64,000 bases of DNA from Winkia neuii (GTDB lineage: Bacteria > Actinomycetota > Actinomycetes > Actinomycetales > Actinomycetaceae). The notes beneath the pieces are model-generated. The model saw only the letters and a list, made by a program, of their open reading frames with translations. It ran no database searches and was not told the DNA's origin. Made by a program: the position numbers and the translations under genes. This document shows positions 9,145-17,747 of this stretch, in pieces. Location of the stretch: contig NZ_CP118946.1 of assembly GCF_029011175.1 (NCBI RefSeq), positions 1,918,680 to 1,982,679 of the forward strand. Direction: 5' to 3'. Numbering within the stretch: the first letter of the stretch is position 1; each line of letters begins with the position of its first letter.

Positions 9145-10496
9145 GCGCCCATTCTTTCATGTTTTGGCGCGAAGACACCAAATGTTCCTGAAGAAATTTC
9201 CCCATTTTGGAAAGAATCAGCCAACTCTGGATGCCCGATTTCCGCGAGTGCGGGATGCCCGGCCCCAATTGTTTCCTCTGAGTTGTTGCACACAACCAGC
9301 AATTCACCGCTCCCATCCGCGGCGCTGGCCCGGTAGGAGATTACTTCGTTTTCAATATGAGTCACTTCGATTTTTGCGTGCGCCAGCCACGGGTGGCGAC
9401 GACGCAGTGCTATGAGGGAGGCATAGTAGTGCCAAAATTTCTTTTGCCGATCAGTAGTAACGCCGGCCGTGGCAGGCAGACTCGGCCGGATCGCGTCATC
9501 CCCGCCTGCCCGTTCCTCTTTTACGCCCTGGTACCCCAGTTCGTCGCCGTAATAGATCGATGGCACCCCTGGCAGAGTCAGCAGTATTGCTGCTGCCTGC
9601 CCCACCTGCCCAGGAGTTAGCCGGGAGGCGATTCTGGTCACGTCGTGGTTTGAAAGGAAGGTTTGCGGCCAAAAATGTTCACAAAATTCCAGGTGACGAG
9701 TTAGGTTCCACTGCAATTCATAAAAGTTGTGGTCGCTTAGCGAAGACCAGATGGACTTCCACAATTCATACTGGGTTAGTGAATCCCACCCCGCCTGCGC
9801 GACCAGCTGCGGATAGTCGCCGTGGATTACCTCGCCGAACACCCACAGATGCGGATACTTCCGACGGAGCGGCGGCAGGATCTGCGCCCACAGTTGTGGG
9901 TCTACCGCGTATGCGGCGTCTAGGCGCCACCCGTCTAGTCCCCGTCCACTCCAGTAGTCCATTACTTTGCCGATCAAGGCGCGCACCTGGGTGTTTCCGT
10001 GGTTGAGGGCGGCCAAGCCGGCATGGCCTTCAAAAGTGTCGTAGGCGGGCAGTCGCCCGGGATGCCAGTCGGTAAACTCTGCCCGGAAAAAGTCTGCGTA
10101 TGGCGATTGCGGGCCCCGCTGCACCACGTCGCGCATTTGCGGGCAGTAGGGCGAAACGTGGTTGAACACCCCGTCAGCTAATACCGCCATCCCTTGCCGG
10201 TGAGCGTACTCGATAAAAGCAGAAAAGTCCTCCATTGTGCCTAGGCGTGAATCGATGCGGAAGTAGTCGATGGTGTCGTATCCGTGCGAGTAGGACTGGA
10301 AAATGGGCCCCAACAAAATGGCGTTTGCCCCCAACCGGCGAGCATGATCTACCCACGTCCCCAAATCCGCGAGCGTGCGCACGGGCCGGAAAGGGCCTTT
10401 TTCTGGCACCTCTATTTCGGGATTTAGTTTGGGCGCCCCCAGTGCTCCTAGCGGGTAGAGTTGCCAGCAGATTGCGTGCTCGCTAAATTCAGCCAT
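9141..10496 (-). CDS. Alpha-amylase family (GH13) glycosidase
   Basis: A 451-residue cytoplasmic enzyme (no signal peptide). The TIM-barrel motifs of family GH13 are visible: ADGVFNHVS (region I), GLDGWRLDAAY with the nucleophile Asp (region II), WVFGEVIHGD with the acid/base Glu (region III) and FLSNHD with the transition-state Asp (region IV). It likely cleaves or rearranges alpha-1,4 or alpha-1,6 glucans or short maltodextrins, perhaps for glycogen turnover; the precise substrate is unclear. Its stop overlaps the purF start by four bases, an unusual coupling between sugar and purine genes. Confidence 0.9.
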   Translation of the reverse strand: MAEFSEHAICWQLYPLGALGAPKLNPEIEVPEKGPFRPVRTLADLGTWVDHARRLGANAILLGPIFQSYSHGYDTIDYFRIDSRLGTMEDFSAFIEYAHRQGMAVLADGVFNHVSPYCPQMRDVVQRGPQSPYADFFRAEFTDWHPGRLPAYDTFEGHAGLAALNHGNTQVRALIGKVMDYWSGRGLDGWRLDAAYAVDPQLWAQILPPLRRKYPHLWVFGEVIHGDYPQLVAQAGWDSLTQYELWKSIWSSLSDHNFYELQWNLTRHLEFCEHFWPQTFLSNHDVTRIASRLTPGQVGQAAAILLTLPGVPSIYYGDELGYQGVKEERAGGDDAIRPSLPATAGVTTDRQKKFWHYYASLIALRRRHPWLAHAKIEVTHIENEVISYRASAADGSGELLVVCNNSEETIGAGHPALAEIGHPELADSFQNGEISSGTFGVFAPKHERMGA

Positions 10497-10713
10497 GGTT
10501 CAATTCTGCCGCATCCACACCAGTTTTTCTGCGTTTCCCCGCTCCCACACACGTTTTACGTATTGGCAGCACTGTGCCGATTGTAGGCATTTTCTGGACT
10601 AATTCCAGATTAGGTGTTAGGGTAAGTATGTATGTTTGGGGCGCGCTAGAAATAATGGCGACGCCTACGAACAAGAATTTAGGCTCGCGTAATGCGGCCG
10701 GAAAGGAAAGCAC

Positions 10714-11160
10714 ATGGTCAAGGTTGAAGGAATCGTAGGCGACACCCTGCAGCAGACTCTGGTTGATCTGATTTCGTTGGAACTGCAGGCAAAGCAGGCA
10801 CACTGGAACATCAAAGGCCCGCGTTTCCGCGCACTGCACCTGGCGCTTGACGAGGTCGTCGACCTGGTCCGCAACAACGCTGACGAAGTTGCAGAACGCC
10901 TAGCCACTATTGGCGGCAACCCGGATGGACGCGAATCCACCGTTGCTAAGACCTCGACTCTAGACGAGCTAGAGGCTGGCGACCTGCCCGTAGACAAGAC
11001 TTACGAGGTAATGGCCGAGCGCGTACAGACCGTATGCGACAAGATTCGCCAGAACCTATCCGAGGCCGACGAAGCAGACCCCATCACTGGCGACCTACTG
11101 ATTGGTGTCGTTTCCGGACTCGAACAGCAGGCTTGGTTCCTGCGCGCAGCCACCAAGTAG
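10714..11160 (+). CDS. dps: DNA starvation/stationary-phase protection protein Dps (ferritin-like)
   Basis: This 148-residue ferritin-like protein has the Dps signature QAKQAHWNIKGPRF with the inter-subunit ferroxidase His, followed by HLALDEVVDLVRNNADEVAERLATIGG and a C-terminal helix ending EQQAWFLRAA. Dps dodecamers oxidise Fe(II) with peroxide and store the iron, protecting DNA. The start is preceded by GGAAAGGAAAG. The gene is monocistronic, with a terminator after it. It is probably induced by oxidative or iron stress, but no OxyR, PerR or DtxR box was recognised upstream. Confidence 0.93.
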   Translation: MVKVEGIVGDTLQQTLVDLISLELQAKQAHWNIKGPRFRALHLALDEVVDLVRNNADEVAERLATIGGNPDGRESTVAKTSTLDELEAGDLPVDKTYEVMAERVQTVCDKIRQNLSEADEADPITGDLLIGVVSGLEQQAWFLRAATK

Positions 11161-11180
11161 TACTGCGACTACAAGACTAA

Positions 11181-11213
11181 AAGAGGCTCACCCTTTGGGG
11201 TGGGCCTCTTTTT
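11181..11213 (+). terminator. Rho-independent terminator after dps
   Basis: A stem AAGAGGC-TCACCC pairs with GGGTGG-GCCTCTT around a short TTTG loop and is followed by a run of five T. It closes dps and also lies just beyond the end of the convergent ribonuclease gene. Confidence 0.88.
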
Positions 11214-11220
11214 ATTACCT

Positions 11221-12951
11221 TCATGCCGCCCGTGCGAGAGCGAAAGCAACCTGCCGTTTTTCCAGGTCAGCCTTGGTAAGATCCACTTCAACCCGTTCCC
11301 CAACGGGCAGGTCTTCGCCCTCGACGGGGGCCATGATCGCGGGATCTGAAAGCATGATGTGTCCGCTGTGTTCTTTAGCGTCTAGGATTACCCCGCTGTA
11401 TGTTTCGCCCTCGTGCCCGGAAAGGGTGAGGGCCTCCATGGCGGCAATGACTTCCTTTTCGTTCTTTGCCCCGGCCTGGCGTGCCTTCCCCATTTCCGAG
11501 GGAAGCTGCGGCAATGCGTCCAGTACCCAACCTGGAATGAATTCTTCTGCTGCTCCCCCGCCGGCATCCTGCCGCCGCGTGTCAGCCCACGCCAGTTCTA
11601 GCGAGAAGCGGTCGACTAGGCGCCGCAGCGGGGCGGTCGAGTGCGCATATTCGGCAGCAATGGCCGAATGGACCACGCGCCGGTCCTGTACCGGGAACAG
11701 TTCGCCTATCGGATCGCGCCCGCCAATTGCCGGCCCGTACACCAGGTAGCCGGAGCCTCGGAACAGCGATGCAGCCCGATCCATGAAAGCGTTGTGCGCT
11801 GGATTGGCCTCGTCCAAAGTGGGCACTAGCTGCGGGTATGACATTTCCAGCGGCCAGGAAACCCCCAGCGCCCTGGCGGCGCGGCGAAGGCGGGCTACGT
11901 CCTCGTTCTTTGCGGGCGGCAGTGTGCGCACCACCCCTACCCCCAGGCGCCGCATCCCGGCTGCAGCACACATCCCTGTAAGCAGGGACATGTGGGCATT
12001 CCAGTTTTCGACGGGGAGCGAGGCCCGGAAGCGCAGCTGGTATCCGCCTCTAAGTTTTTCTACCTCTTGTTCGGGCAGCGGCAGCGATACTCCGCCCCGA
12101 TCCTGTTCGCGCTCAATGCGCAGCAATCCCAATTCCTGCAGCAGAGCGGGCAGGGCAGGATCAGCCGCCGGCGGCAACTTCCCCTTCCCGTCCACCGCGT
12201 CTTGCACCTGCTGGTAGTCCAGTTGCGCACGCGAAATTACGGCCGCCAGATCGACCCGCCAAGAGACAACCTGCCCCTCTTCGTCCAGGGCAATGCGCCA
12301 CAGGAACGAGGGCGTCACCTGCCCGGGTAGCAAGGATGCGGCTCCTGCGGACAGCTCACGCGGGTGCAGGGGAACAGAACCGTCTGGGAAATACAGCGTG
12401 TTGCCGCGCGCATGCACCTCGGCGTCCAGTTCCGAGCCGGGCTCCACGAAGCAGGACAGCGCTGCGATCGAATAGGCAAGCAGATATTTGGCCTTCGCGG
12501 GAGCGTCCTGGTGCCGCAACTGGGTCACGTGTTCGGGAACCTCGTGCTGGCCGGCCAATGCCTCTTCGGGCAGATCAGAAACTTTGGCGATAGCGATGGC
12601 CTGGTCCAGGTCTTTAGATTCGGGTGGGTCGATGGTGACCAGGGGGATAGCCGTGCCATCTAGACGCGGGTACGTGGGCGGATAGTCGGCAGGGATCGCA
12701 CTACCGTCGCCAACTTGCAAGGGCACTACCTGCCAGGGCTTTTCTGCCTGTGCGCCACCCCCAGCTGCCGCGACACTAACTTGCGGGTGCAACTGGCGCT
12801 CCCACTGCTGCCAGCGTTCGGCACTTTGTTGTGCTTCCTGGGTTGCCCCCTGTGGGAATGCGGTGGGCACTTGGTTGTTCTTGCGGATTAAGTCGAGCAC
12901 CGGGACCAATACGTCCGGGGCTACAGGGTAGATCTGCCTCCTACGCGTCAT
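11221..12951 (-). CDS. RNB-domain exoribonuclease (RNase II/R family)
   Basis: A 576-residue protein with the RNB catalytic core: TIDPPESKDLDQAIAI carries the conserved metal-binding Asp cluster, and the later TAPLRRLVDRF motif follows the family pattern. The N-terminus lacks the long double cold-shock region of RNase R, and the C-terminus has a small S1-like segment (TYSGVILDAKE). It therefore resembles the shorter actinobacterial RNB proteins. It should degrade single-stranded RNA from the 3' end in the cytoplasm. It is convergent with dps and in the same direction as ptsH. Confidence 0.9.
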   Translation of the reverse strand: MTRRRQIYPVAPDVLVPVLDLIRKNNQVPTAFPQGATQEAQQSAERWQQWERQLHPQVSVAAAGGGAQAEKPWQVVPLQVGDGSAIPADYPPTYPRLDGTAIPLVTIDPPESKDLDQAIAIAKVSDLPEEALAGQHEVPEHVTQLRHQDAPAKAKYLLAYSIAALSCFVEPGSELDAEVHARGNTLYFPDGSVPLHPRELSAGAASLLPGQVTPSFLWRIALDEEGQVVSWRVDLAAVISRAQLDYQQVQDAVDGKGKLPPAADPALPALLQELGLLRIEREQDRGGVSLPLPEQEVEKLRGGYQLRFRASLPVENWNAHMSLLTGMCAAAGMRRLGVGVVRTLPPAKNEDVARLRRAARALGVSWPLEMSYPQLVPTLDEANPAHNAFMDRAASLFRGSGYLVYGPAIGGRDPIGELFPVQDRRVVHSAIAAEYAHSTAPLRRLVDRFSLELAWADTRRQDAGGGAAEEFIPGWVLDALPQLPSEMGKARQAGAKNEKEVIAAMEALTLSGHEGETYSGVILDAKEHSGHIMLSDPAIMAPVEGEDLPVGERVEVDLTKADLEKRQVAFALARAA

Positions 12952-13043
12952 GTAATCAGGGTCTCACGTACGGGACCGATGCGCGCGTCAGGACAAACCG
13001 GTTATTTCCGGCCGTCCCGACTAAGGCAATTTTTGGGGAATAC

Positions 13044-13301
13044 TTAGATGTCTAGGTCTTTGCCCAGCACGTAAGAAACGGCCCGCACAGCAGCTTCGTT
13101 TTCAGATTCGACAATCAGAGTGTCGCCCTGACCTGCTGCCAAGGTCATTAGCATCATTACGGAAGAGGCGTCTACGGGTTCGCCCTTTTCAGAACGGATC
13201 GTTACAGGCTCGGCGAAGTCAGCCGCGGCCTGGGCAACCTTGGCTGCCGGGCGGGCGTGTAGACCAACGGAAGAACCTACTTTCACGGTCTTGCTGAACA
13301 A
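13044..13301 (-). CDS. ptsH: Phosphocarrier protein HPr
   Basis: An 85-residue HPr with the phosphorylatable His15 in VGLHARPA and Ser46 in the DASSVMML regulatory site. It shuttles phosphate from Enzyme I to sugar-specific EII proteins in the cytoplasm. It is transcribed away from ptsI, separated by a 250-base shared promoter region. A long hairpin (about 12984-13021) lies beyond its stop but has no T-run. No sugar-specific EII is present in the window. Confidence 0.97.
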   Translation of the reverse strand: MFSKTVKVGSSVGLHARPAAKVAQAAADFAEPVTIRSEKGEPVDASSVMMLMTLAAGQGDTLIVESENEAAVRAVSYVLGKDLDI

Positions 13302-13549
13302 GCTATCTCCTTATCTGTACGTTAGATTTTCTGGCGTCTCCAACAGGGTACACAGTAAGCACTGAGTGAGAAACTTTGTGCCTAAGTCGCGGCCAAAGTA
13401 ACACTTTTTAGGACTTTCGCCGCGATTCCTTGCTTTTTGCGTTCCGGGGCCCATTTTATCCCCACAGGTGGCCGCTCTCACAGCGATACTTCCACTACAG
13501 GAGCGTTTAACGCGGCATTATGGGGTTATCTGCCGGCCAAGGAGGACAC

Positions 13550-15274
13550 ATGGATGCTCGCATTAATGCTCGAGGCATCCCCGTTGTTACGGGAGCAGCT
13601 TTCGCGCCCGTACGGTGGGTGGTGCGTCCGCAACCCATTTCGCTGGACTCACAGACGGTTCCTAAAGAATTGCGCGACCACGAAGTCGAACGATTCGTTG
13701 AGGCCGCTGACAACGTTACTGCCCGCCTCCTTTCGAGGGCGGAAAAATCGGTGGGATCGTCCTCGGACCTGTTGCGCGTGGCCGCTGCAATGGCTACTGA
13801 TCCTGCCTGGCGCAGCGCCACTACAAAACTGATTCAGGCCGGCACTCCGGCGGATTCTGCCGCCACCCAGACGATCGCAGATATTGCCCGCAAATTCGTG
13901 GCTGCCGGGGACACGCTAGCCGAACGCGTCACCGATCTGATTGACGTGCGCGACCGCGTGGTTGCCGAGATTCACGGTATGCCCGAGGGCGCGCTGCCGG
14001 AACTTGATAAGCCCACGATCCTCTTTTGCGACGATCTGGCCCCGGCCGATGCGGGCGCGCTGGACCCGAAATACGTCAAGGCGCTGGTGTGTCGCGGCGG
14101 CGGTCCCACTTCGCACTTCGTTATTGTTTCCCGCCAGCTGGGGATTCCCTGCATCATTTCTGCCAAGGGTATAGACAACGTCGAGGATGGCGAACTTGCC
14201 CTGGTAGATGGCGCTAACGGGCACATCACCATCAATCCTGATGCGGGCCATGCCAGGTCGATCATCGCCCTCGACGAGGCCCGCCACCAGGCTGAAGATA
14301 ACTGGGAAGGACCAGCCTGCACCAAGGATGGAATCCGCATCTACCTGTACGGGAACGTGCAAGACCGGATGCAGGCGTTACAGGCCCGCAAGATGGGTGC
14401 CGACGGAGTGGGCCTGCTGCGCACAGAGCTCACCTTCCTGGGAACCCGCAACGAACCCAATCTGGATGCCCAAATTCGCGCCTACAAGTCGGTCATCGAC
14501 GTGTTCCCCGACAAGCGATTCATTGCCCGCACCCTGGATGCCGGCTCGGATAAGCCGGTGGTGTGGGCGGGCACTCAGCCCGAGGAAAATCCGGCGTTAG
14601 GGGTGCGCGGGCTGCGCACTATTTTGCGTAAGAAAGAAGTGCTGCTGCACCAGCTAGATGCGCTTGCCGAAGTTTCCGCCGGCCGCAAGGAACCACTGCG
14701 AGTCATGGCCCCGATGGTGTCCACGCTGGACGAGGCACAGATGTTCGCCGACCTGGTGCGCGAACGCGGAATGAGCCCTGGCATCATGATCGAGGTGCCC
14801 GCACTGGCATTCCTAGCCGACCCGCTCTACCAGATTGTAGACTTCACTTCCCTGGGTACCAACGACCTGACGCAGTACCTGATGGCCGCCGACCGCACCA
14901 ACCCCTACCTGGCCAGCTACCTGGACGCCTGGCAGCCCGCAATCTTGACCCTGATCGCGCACGTTGCCCGAGCAGCCGCCCGACATGGCAAACAGGCGTG
15001 CGTCTGTGGGGAAGCAGCAGCGGATCCCGTCCTCGCCTCGGTCCTTACGGGCATGGGCGTGCACGGGCTATCCATGGCGCCCTCGGCAATAAAGACGGTA
15101 GGTTCCTACATTTCGCAGCTAAACTTGGACACCTGTAAGAGGGCGGCAATCGCCGTCATTGGCAACGACCCGGGAGACATGTACGGCCCCTACACTGGCG
15201 CTTTCAGCGCGGTGGACGCACGCGAACGGGCACTAAAGATTTTTAACGAGGCATTGAGTGCGACGCAGAATTAG
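13550..15274 (+). CDS. ptsI: Phosphoenolpyruvate-protein phosphotransferase (PTS Enzyme I)
   Basis: 574 residues from the ATG at 13550, chosen because GGAGG lies seven bases upstream; an in-frame ATG at 13520 has no such site. The active-site His189 lies in GGPTSHFVIV. The PEP-binding barrel shows GADGVGLLRTE, the region ending with DLTQYLMAADR, and the catalytic Cys in CVCGEAAADP. It takes phosphate from PEP and passes it to HPr, encoded divergently. Length is standard. The 3' end overlaps the next gene by 17 bases. Confidence 0.97.
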   Translation: MDARINARGIPVVTGAAFAPVRWVVRPQPISLDSQTVPKELRDHEVERFVEAADNVTARLLSRAEKSVGSSSDLLRVAAAMATDPAWRSATTKLIQAGTPADSAATQTIADIARKFVAAGDTLAERVTDLIDVRDRVVAEIHGMPEGALPELDKPTILFCDDLAPADAGALDPKYVKALVCRGGGPTSHFVIVSRQLGIPCIISAKGIDNVEDGELALVDGANGHITINPDAGHARSIIALDEARHQAEDNWEGPACTKDGIRIYLYGNVQDRMQALQARKMGADGVGLLRTELTFLGTRNEPNLDAQIRAYKSVIDVFPDKRFIARTLDAGSDKPVVWAGTQPEENPALGVRGLRTILRKKEVLLHQLDALAEVSAGRKEPLRVMAPMVSTLDEAQMFADLVRERGMSPGIMIEVPALAFLADPLYQIVDFTSLGTNDLTQYLMAADRTNPYLASYLDAWQPAILTLIAHVARAAARHGKQACVCGEAAADPVLASVLTGMGVHGLSMAPSAIKTVGSYISQLNLDTCKRAAIAVIGNDPGDMYGPYTGAFSAVDARERALKIFNEALSATQN

Positions 15275-15677
15275 CGACGAGGACGGACTGGCTGCCCTGC
15301 GGCAGTGGTGGCAGATTACGACTGCTGCACGAGAAGGGGGCAATTTTGACTCCCTTAGGCAGGCCACCAAGACGATGGACCGGAAACAACGGCGGGCTGC
15401 GGTGCGCTGGTCGCTAGAAGAGTTCGCCGAGCTGTATCCCGGCAGGTCCGTTGAAGTTCGCGTGCCGCCCGCAGCGGCAGTGCAGGCGATCGCGGGAACG
15501 CTGCACCGGCGCGGCACTCCCCCGGCAGTTGTTGAATGCGACGAAACGACCTGGCTAGCCATGGCTACCGGCATCTACCAGTTTGGGGAGGCAGTTGCTG
15601 CCGGGCGGGTTACCGCTTCTGGCATTCACACTGATCTGTCTTCGCGGCTTCCCCTGCACCTGCCGCGGCTAGCCTAG
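15258..15677 (+). CDS. Small conserved actinobacterial protein, sterol-carrier (SCP)-like
   Basis: A 139-residue protein beginning at a GTG inside the end of ptsI, so it is probably coupled to it. The segment SVEVRVPPAAAVQAI, then PPAVVECDETTWLAMATG and the following region resemble the hydrophobic-tunnel fold of actinobacterial 'sterol carrier family' proteins. There is no signal peptide or membrane helix. A lipid-binding role would be inference. The assignment is from pattern memory only, so function should be treated as unknown. Confidence 0.65.
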   Translation: MRRRISDEDGLAALRQWWQITTAAREGGNFDSLRQATKTMDRKQRRAAVRWSLEEFAELYPGRSVEVRVPPAAAVQAIAGTLHRRGTPPAVVECDETTWLAMATGIYQFGEAVAAGRVTASGIHTDLSSRLPLHLPRLA

Positions 15678-15680
15678 CCG

Positions 15681-16880
15681 TTACAGGGCGCGAATCTTTA
15701 CCGCTGCCCGATCGGTGCGCACCCACACTTGGGTGGCCATCCCAATGGCATCCCCGTCTACTTCTACGTAGCGAGGGCGCTGGACGCGCAATTCGGCCTG
15801 GCGAGCCCGGCGCGCGTCCAGATCCGAGGTGAAAGAGGCCATCTTGGGCCTGATTCCCAGCCCCTGCAACAGCAGGCGCCACCCCAGTTCCAGCCAGCCA
15901 ATCGGCCCCATGCGAGCATCCAGGCGGGCAACATCAAGCCACCCATCATCAGGGCGGGCATCGGGCAACAACACCACGTTGGCGGTCAGCACCCCGCAGT
16001 TAGCGAAGAGCACCGTGGTGGCGGAGACCTTCTTGGTAAGACCGTGTTTGCCCAACTTCAGTTCCACGTCCATGGTGGGTTTCGCAGCGTGCCGCAACCC
16101 GGACAAGACGTAGGCGAACCACCCGATCTTCTGCTTCAGTTCGGATTTGGTAGTGGCCATTACGTCCGCGTCAAAGCCCACCCCAGCCATAACCAGGAAC
16201 GCGTATTCATCCTTGCGCGGCCGCGGACCGTCTTCTATGAAGGTAGCCAGCACTTCGCCCTCGGCAGTGGGCACATCAGAATCATGCCTGGGCACATCCG
16301 GGTTCTTCACCGGTTCGGTAACCGCAGTGGGATGGTGTTCAGTACGCAGCCACCCCAGGTCTACGTTGTGGGTGCGCCCAGTAAAGGCAATAGAAGCGGC
16401 CTCCTGCAGCGAATCTAGGGGGACCTCCATGTTACGCGCCATCAAATTGCCCGTCCCAGCAGGCAAAATAGCCATGGGCACGCCCGTGTGCGCCAGCCCG
16501 GCTGCCACCGCCCGTACCGTGCCATCGCCGCCTGCTACCAGCACTACGCCAGCGCCGCCCTCGACCGCTTCGCGCGCCTGCACTGCCGCAGACACGTCCA
16601 GCTGTGTCTGCACAAAGTGCGGCTTTTCCCAACCGGCCTCAAAAGCGCATTCGCCAACCGTCTCTTCAAAGCCGGCAATATCGTCCACTCGGGCCGGGTT
16701 GACGATCACCCAAGGCTTCTTCGAGGGCGTGCCGTCCTTAGCCTTCGAAGAGTCACGGGAGGCGGCACTAAGCCGCGTCTCCAGCTGCGTGGCGCGAGTA
16801 TGCGCAGCCGACGCCACAAACAGGGCGAGACCAGCCACCACCAGCGCCAAAATGGCTACGATCAGCGCTACTACAGACAT
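15681..16880 (-). CDS. Diacylglycerol/lipid kinase family protein, membrane anchored
   Basis: A 399-residue protein. A single N-terminal membrane helix (VVALIVAILALVVAGLALFV) and a charged linker precede a DAGK catalytic domain: KPWVIVNPAR at the start, the nucleotide-binding VVLVAGGDGTVRAVAAGL, and LPAGTGNLMARN. The C-terminal beta domain with AGVGFDADVMA and DGWLDVARL completes the YegS/DgkB fold. It probably phosphorylates diacylglycerol or a related lipid at the membrane. An N-terminal anchor is an addition to the usual soluble 300-residue form. It faces the ptsI group. Confidence 0.9.
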   Translation of the reverse strand: MSVVALIVAILALVVAGLALFVASAAHTRATQLETRLSAASRDSSKAKDGTPSKKPWVIVNPARVDDIAGFEETVGECAFEAGWEKPHFVQTQLDVSAAVQAREAVEGGAGVVLVAGGDGTVRAVAAGLAHTGVPMAILPAGTGNLMARNMEVPLDSLQEAASIAFTGRTHNVDLGWLRTEHHPTAVTEPVKNPDVPRHDSDVPTAEGEVLATFIEDGPRPRKDEYAFLVMAGVGFDADVMATTKSELKQKIGWFAYVLSGLRHAAKPTMDVELKLGKHGLTKKVSATTVLFANCGVLTANVVLLPDARPDDGWLDVARLDARMGPIGWLELGWRLLLQGLGIRPKMASFTSDLDARRARQAELRVQRPRYVEVDGDAIGMATQVWVRTDRAAVKIRAL

Positions 16881-16904
16881 GATTGAATAATATCCGACCG
16901 GCCG

Positions 16905-17747
16905 CTACCGGGAGGCTCGCTCTTGCTGCTGCGCTTTGCCCGCCGCTATCCGCTCCTGCCGCAGCCGCTCTACACCCTCGACCTGGAGGGGAGCAAGGGC
17001 GCCCACTGCGCCCGCGAGCAGATAGTCAGCCAGCTGCGGGTTGCGAGCCAGCACCGGCCCATGCATGTAGGTGGCTACCACCGAACCGGAAACGGCGCCC
17101 TCTACCGCTCTGCCATCGATGTGGGCGCGGTATCCGTCTGGAATGGCAGTGTCTAGCTGGGCGCCAGCCTGCGCTCCCGCGTCCGAAGAGATGCCGTCGT
17201 CAATACGCGGAGCGATCCCGGGCAGCCCGTTGCCGATACCGGCGTGCACGTACCCGAGCGGGCTCACATCCGGGCCCAACATGGTGGCACCACCATGGTT
17301 TTCAAATCCCAACAGTTCCTGGTCCAGGCCAGAAATAGCTGGCGAAGTAGCCAGTTCGCCAATTGCGCGGGCTCCCTGCGGCATGGTCACCACATCCAGC
17401 AGCCCAGCCCCTGCAGTGCGATTGCCCTTGGCGTCGGAGTACCAGTTGCCCAGCACCTGCAACGCCGCGCACACGGCCAGAACCGGCTTGCCCGCCTCGA
17501 TGGCTCGCTTCAACCCGTTGTCGCCAGCTAGATGCCTAGAGGCAATAGTCTGGGCAATGTCTTCGCCCCCGCCCAAGGTGTAAATGTCTAGTTCGGAGGG
17601 GATGGCTTCGGATACGCCCACGTGGACGACCTCGGCAGGGATACCCCGCCAGTTCGCCCTCTGGGCCAGCACCACGGCGTTACCGGAATCCCCGTAGGTT
17701 CCCAGCACCTCGGGCATGAGTACGCCAATACGTAATGCCTCGCTCAT
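16905..17747 (-). CDS. gatD: Lipid II isoglutaminyl synthase, glutaminase subunit GatD
   Basis: 280 residues from the ATG at 17747, which overlaps the murT stop (ATGA); a longer frame upstream only shadows murT. It is a class I, CobB/CobQ-like glutamine amidotransferase with the nucleophile Cys93 in VLAVCAALQVLG and the catalytic His in ATYMHGPVLARN. With MurT it supplies ammonia to amidate the D-glutamate alpha-carboxylate of lipid II, a step needed for cross-linking in many Gram-positives. A region after GNGLPG is normal. The C-terminal tail is Gln/Arg rich. Confidence 0.93.
   Translation of the reverse strand: MSEALRIGVLMPEVLGTYGDSGNAVVLAQRANWRGIPAEVVHVGVSEAIPSELDIYTLGGGEDIAQTIASRHLAGDNGLKRAIEAGKPVLAVCAALQVLGNWYSDAKGNRTAGAGLLDVVTMPQGARAIGELATSPAISGLDQELLGFENHGGATMLGPDVSPLGYVHAGIGNGLPGIAPRIDDGISSDAGAQAGAQLDTAIPDGYRAHIDGRAVEGAVSGSVVATYMHGPVLARNPQLADYLLAGAVGALAPLQVEGVERLRQERIAAGKAQQQERASR

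Noticed and set aside
12984..13021. Hairpin downstream of ptsH as a rho-independent terminator
   Set aside because: The stem is long but has a mismatch region and no following T-run in either direction, so it is not listed as a terminator.
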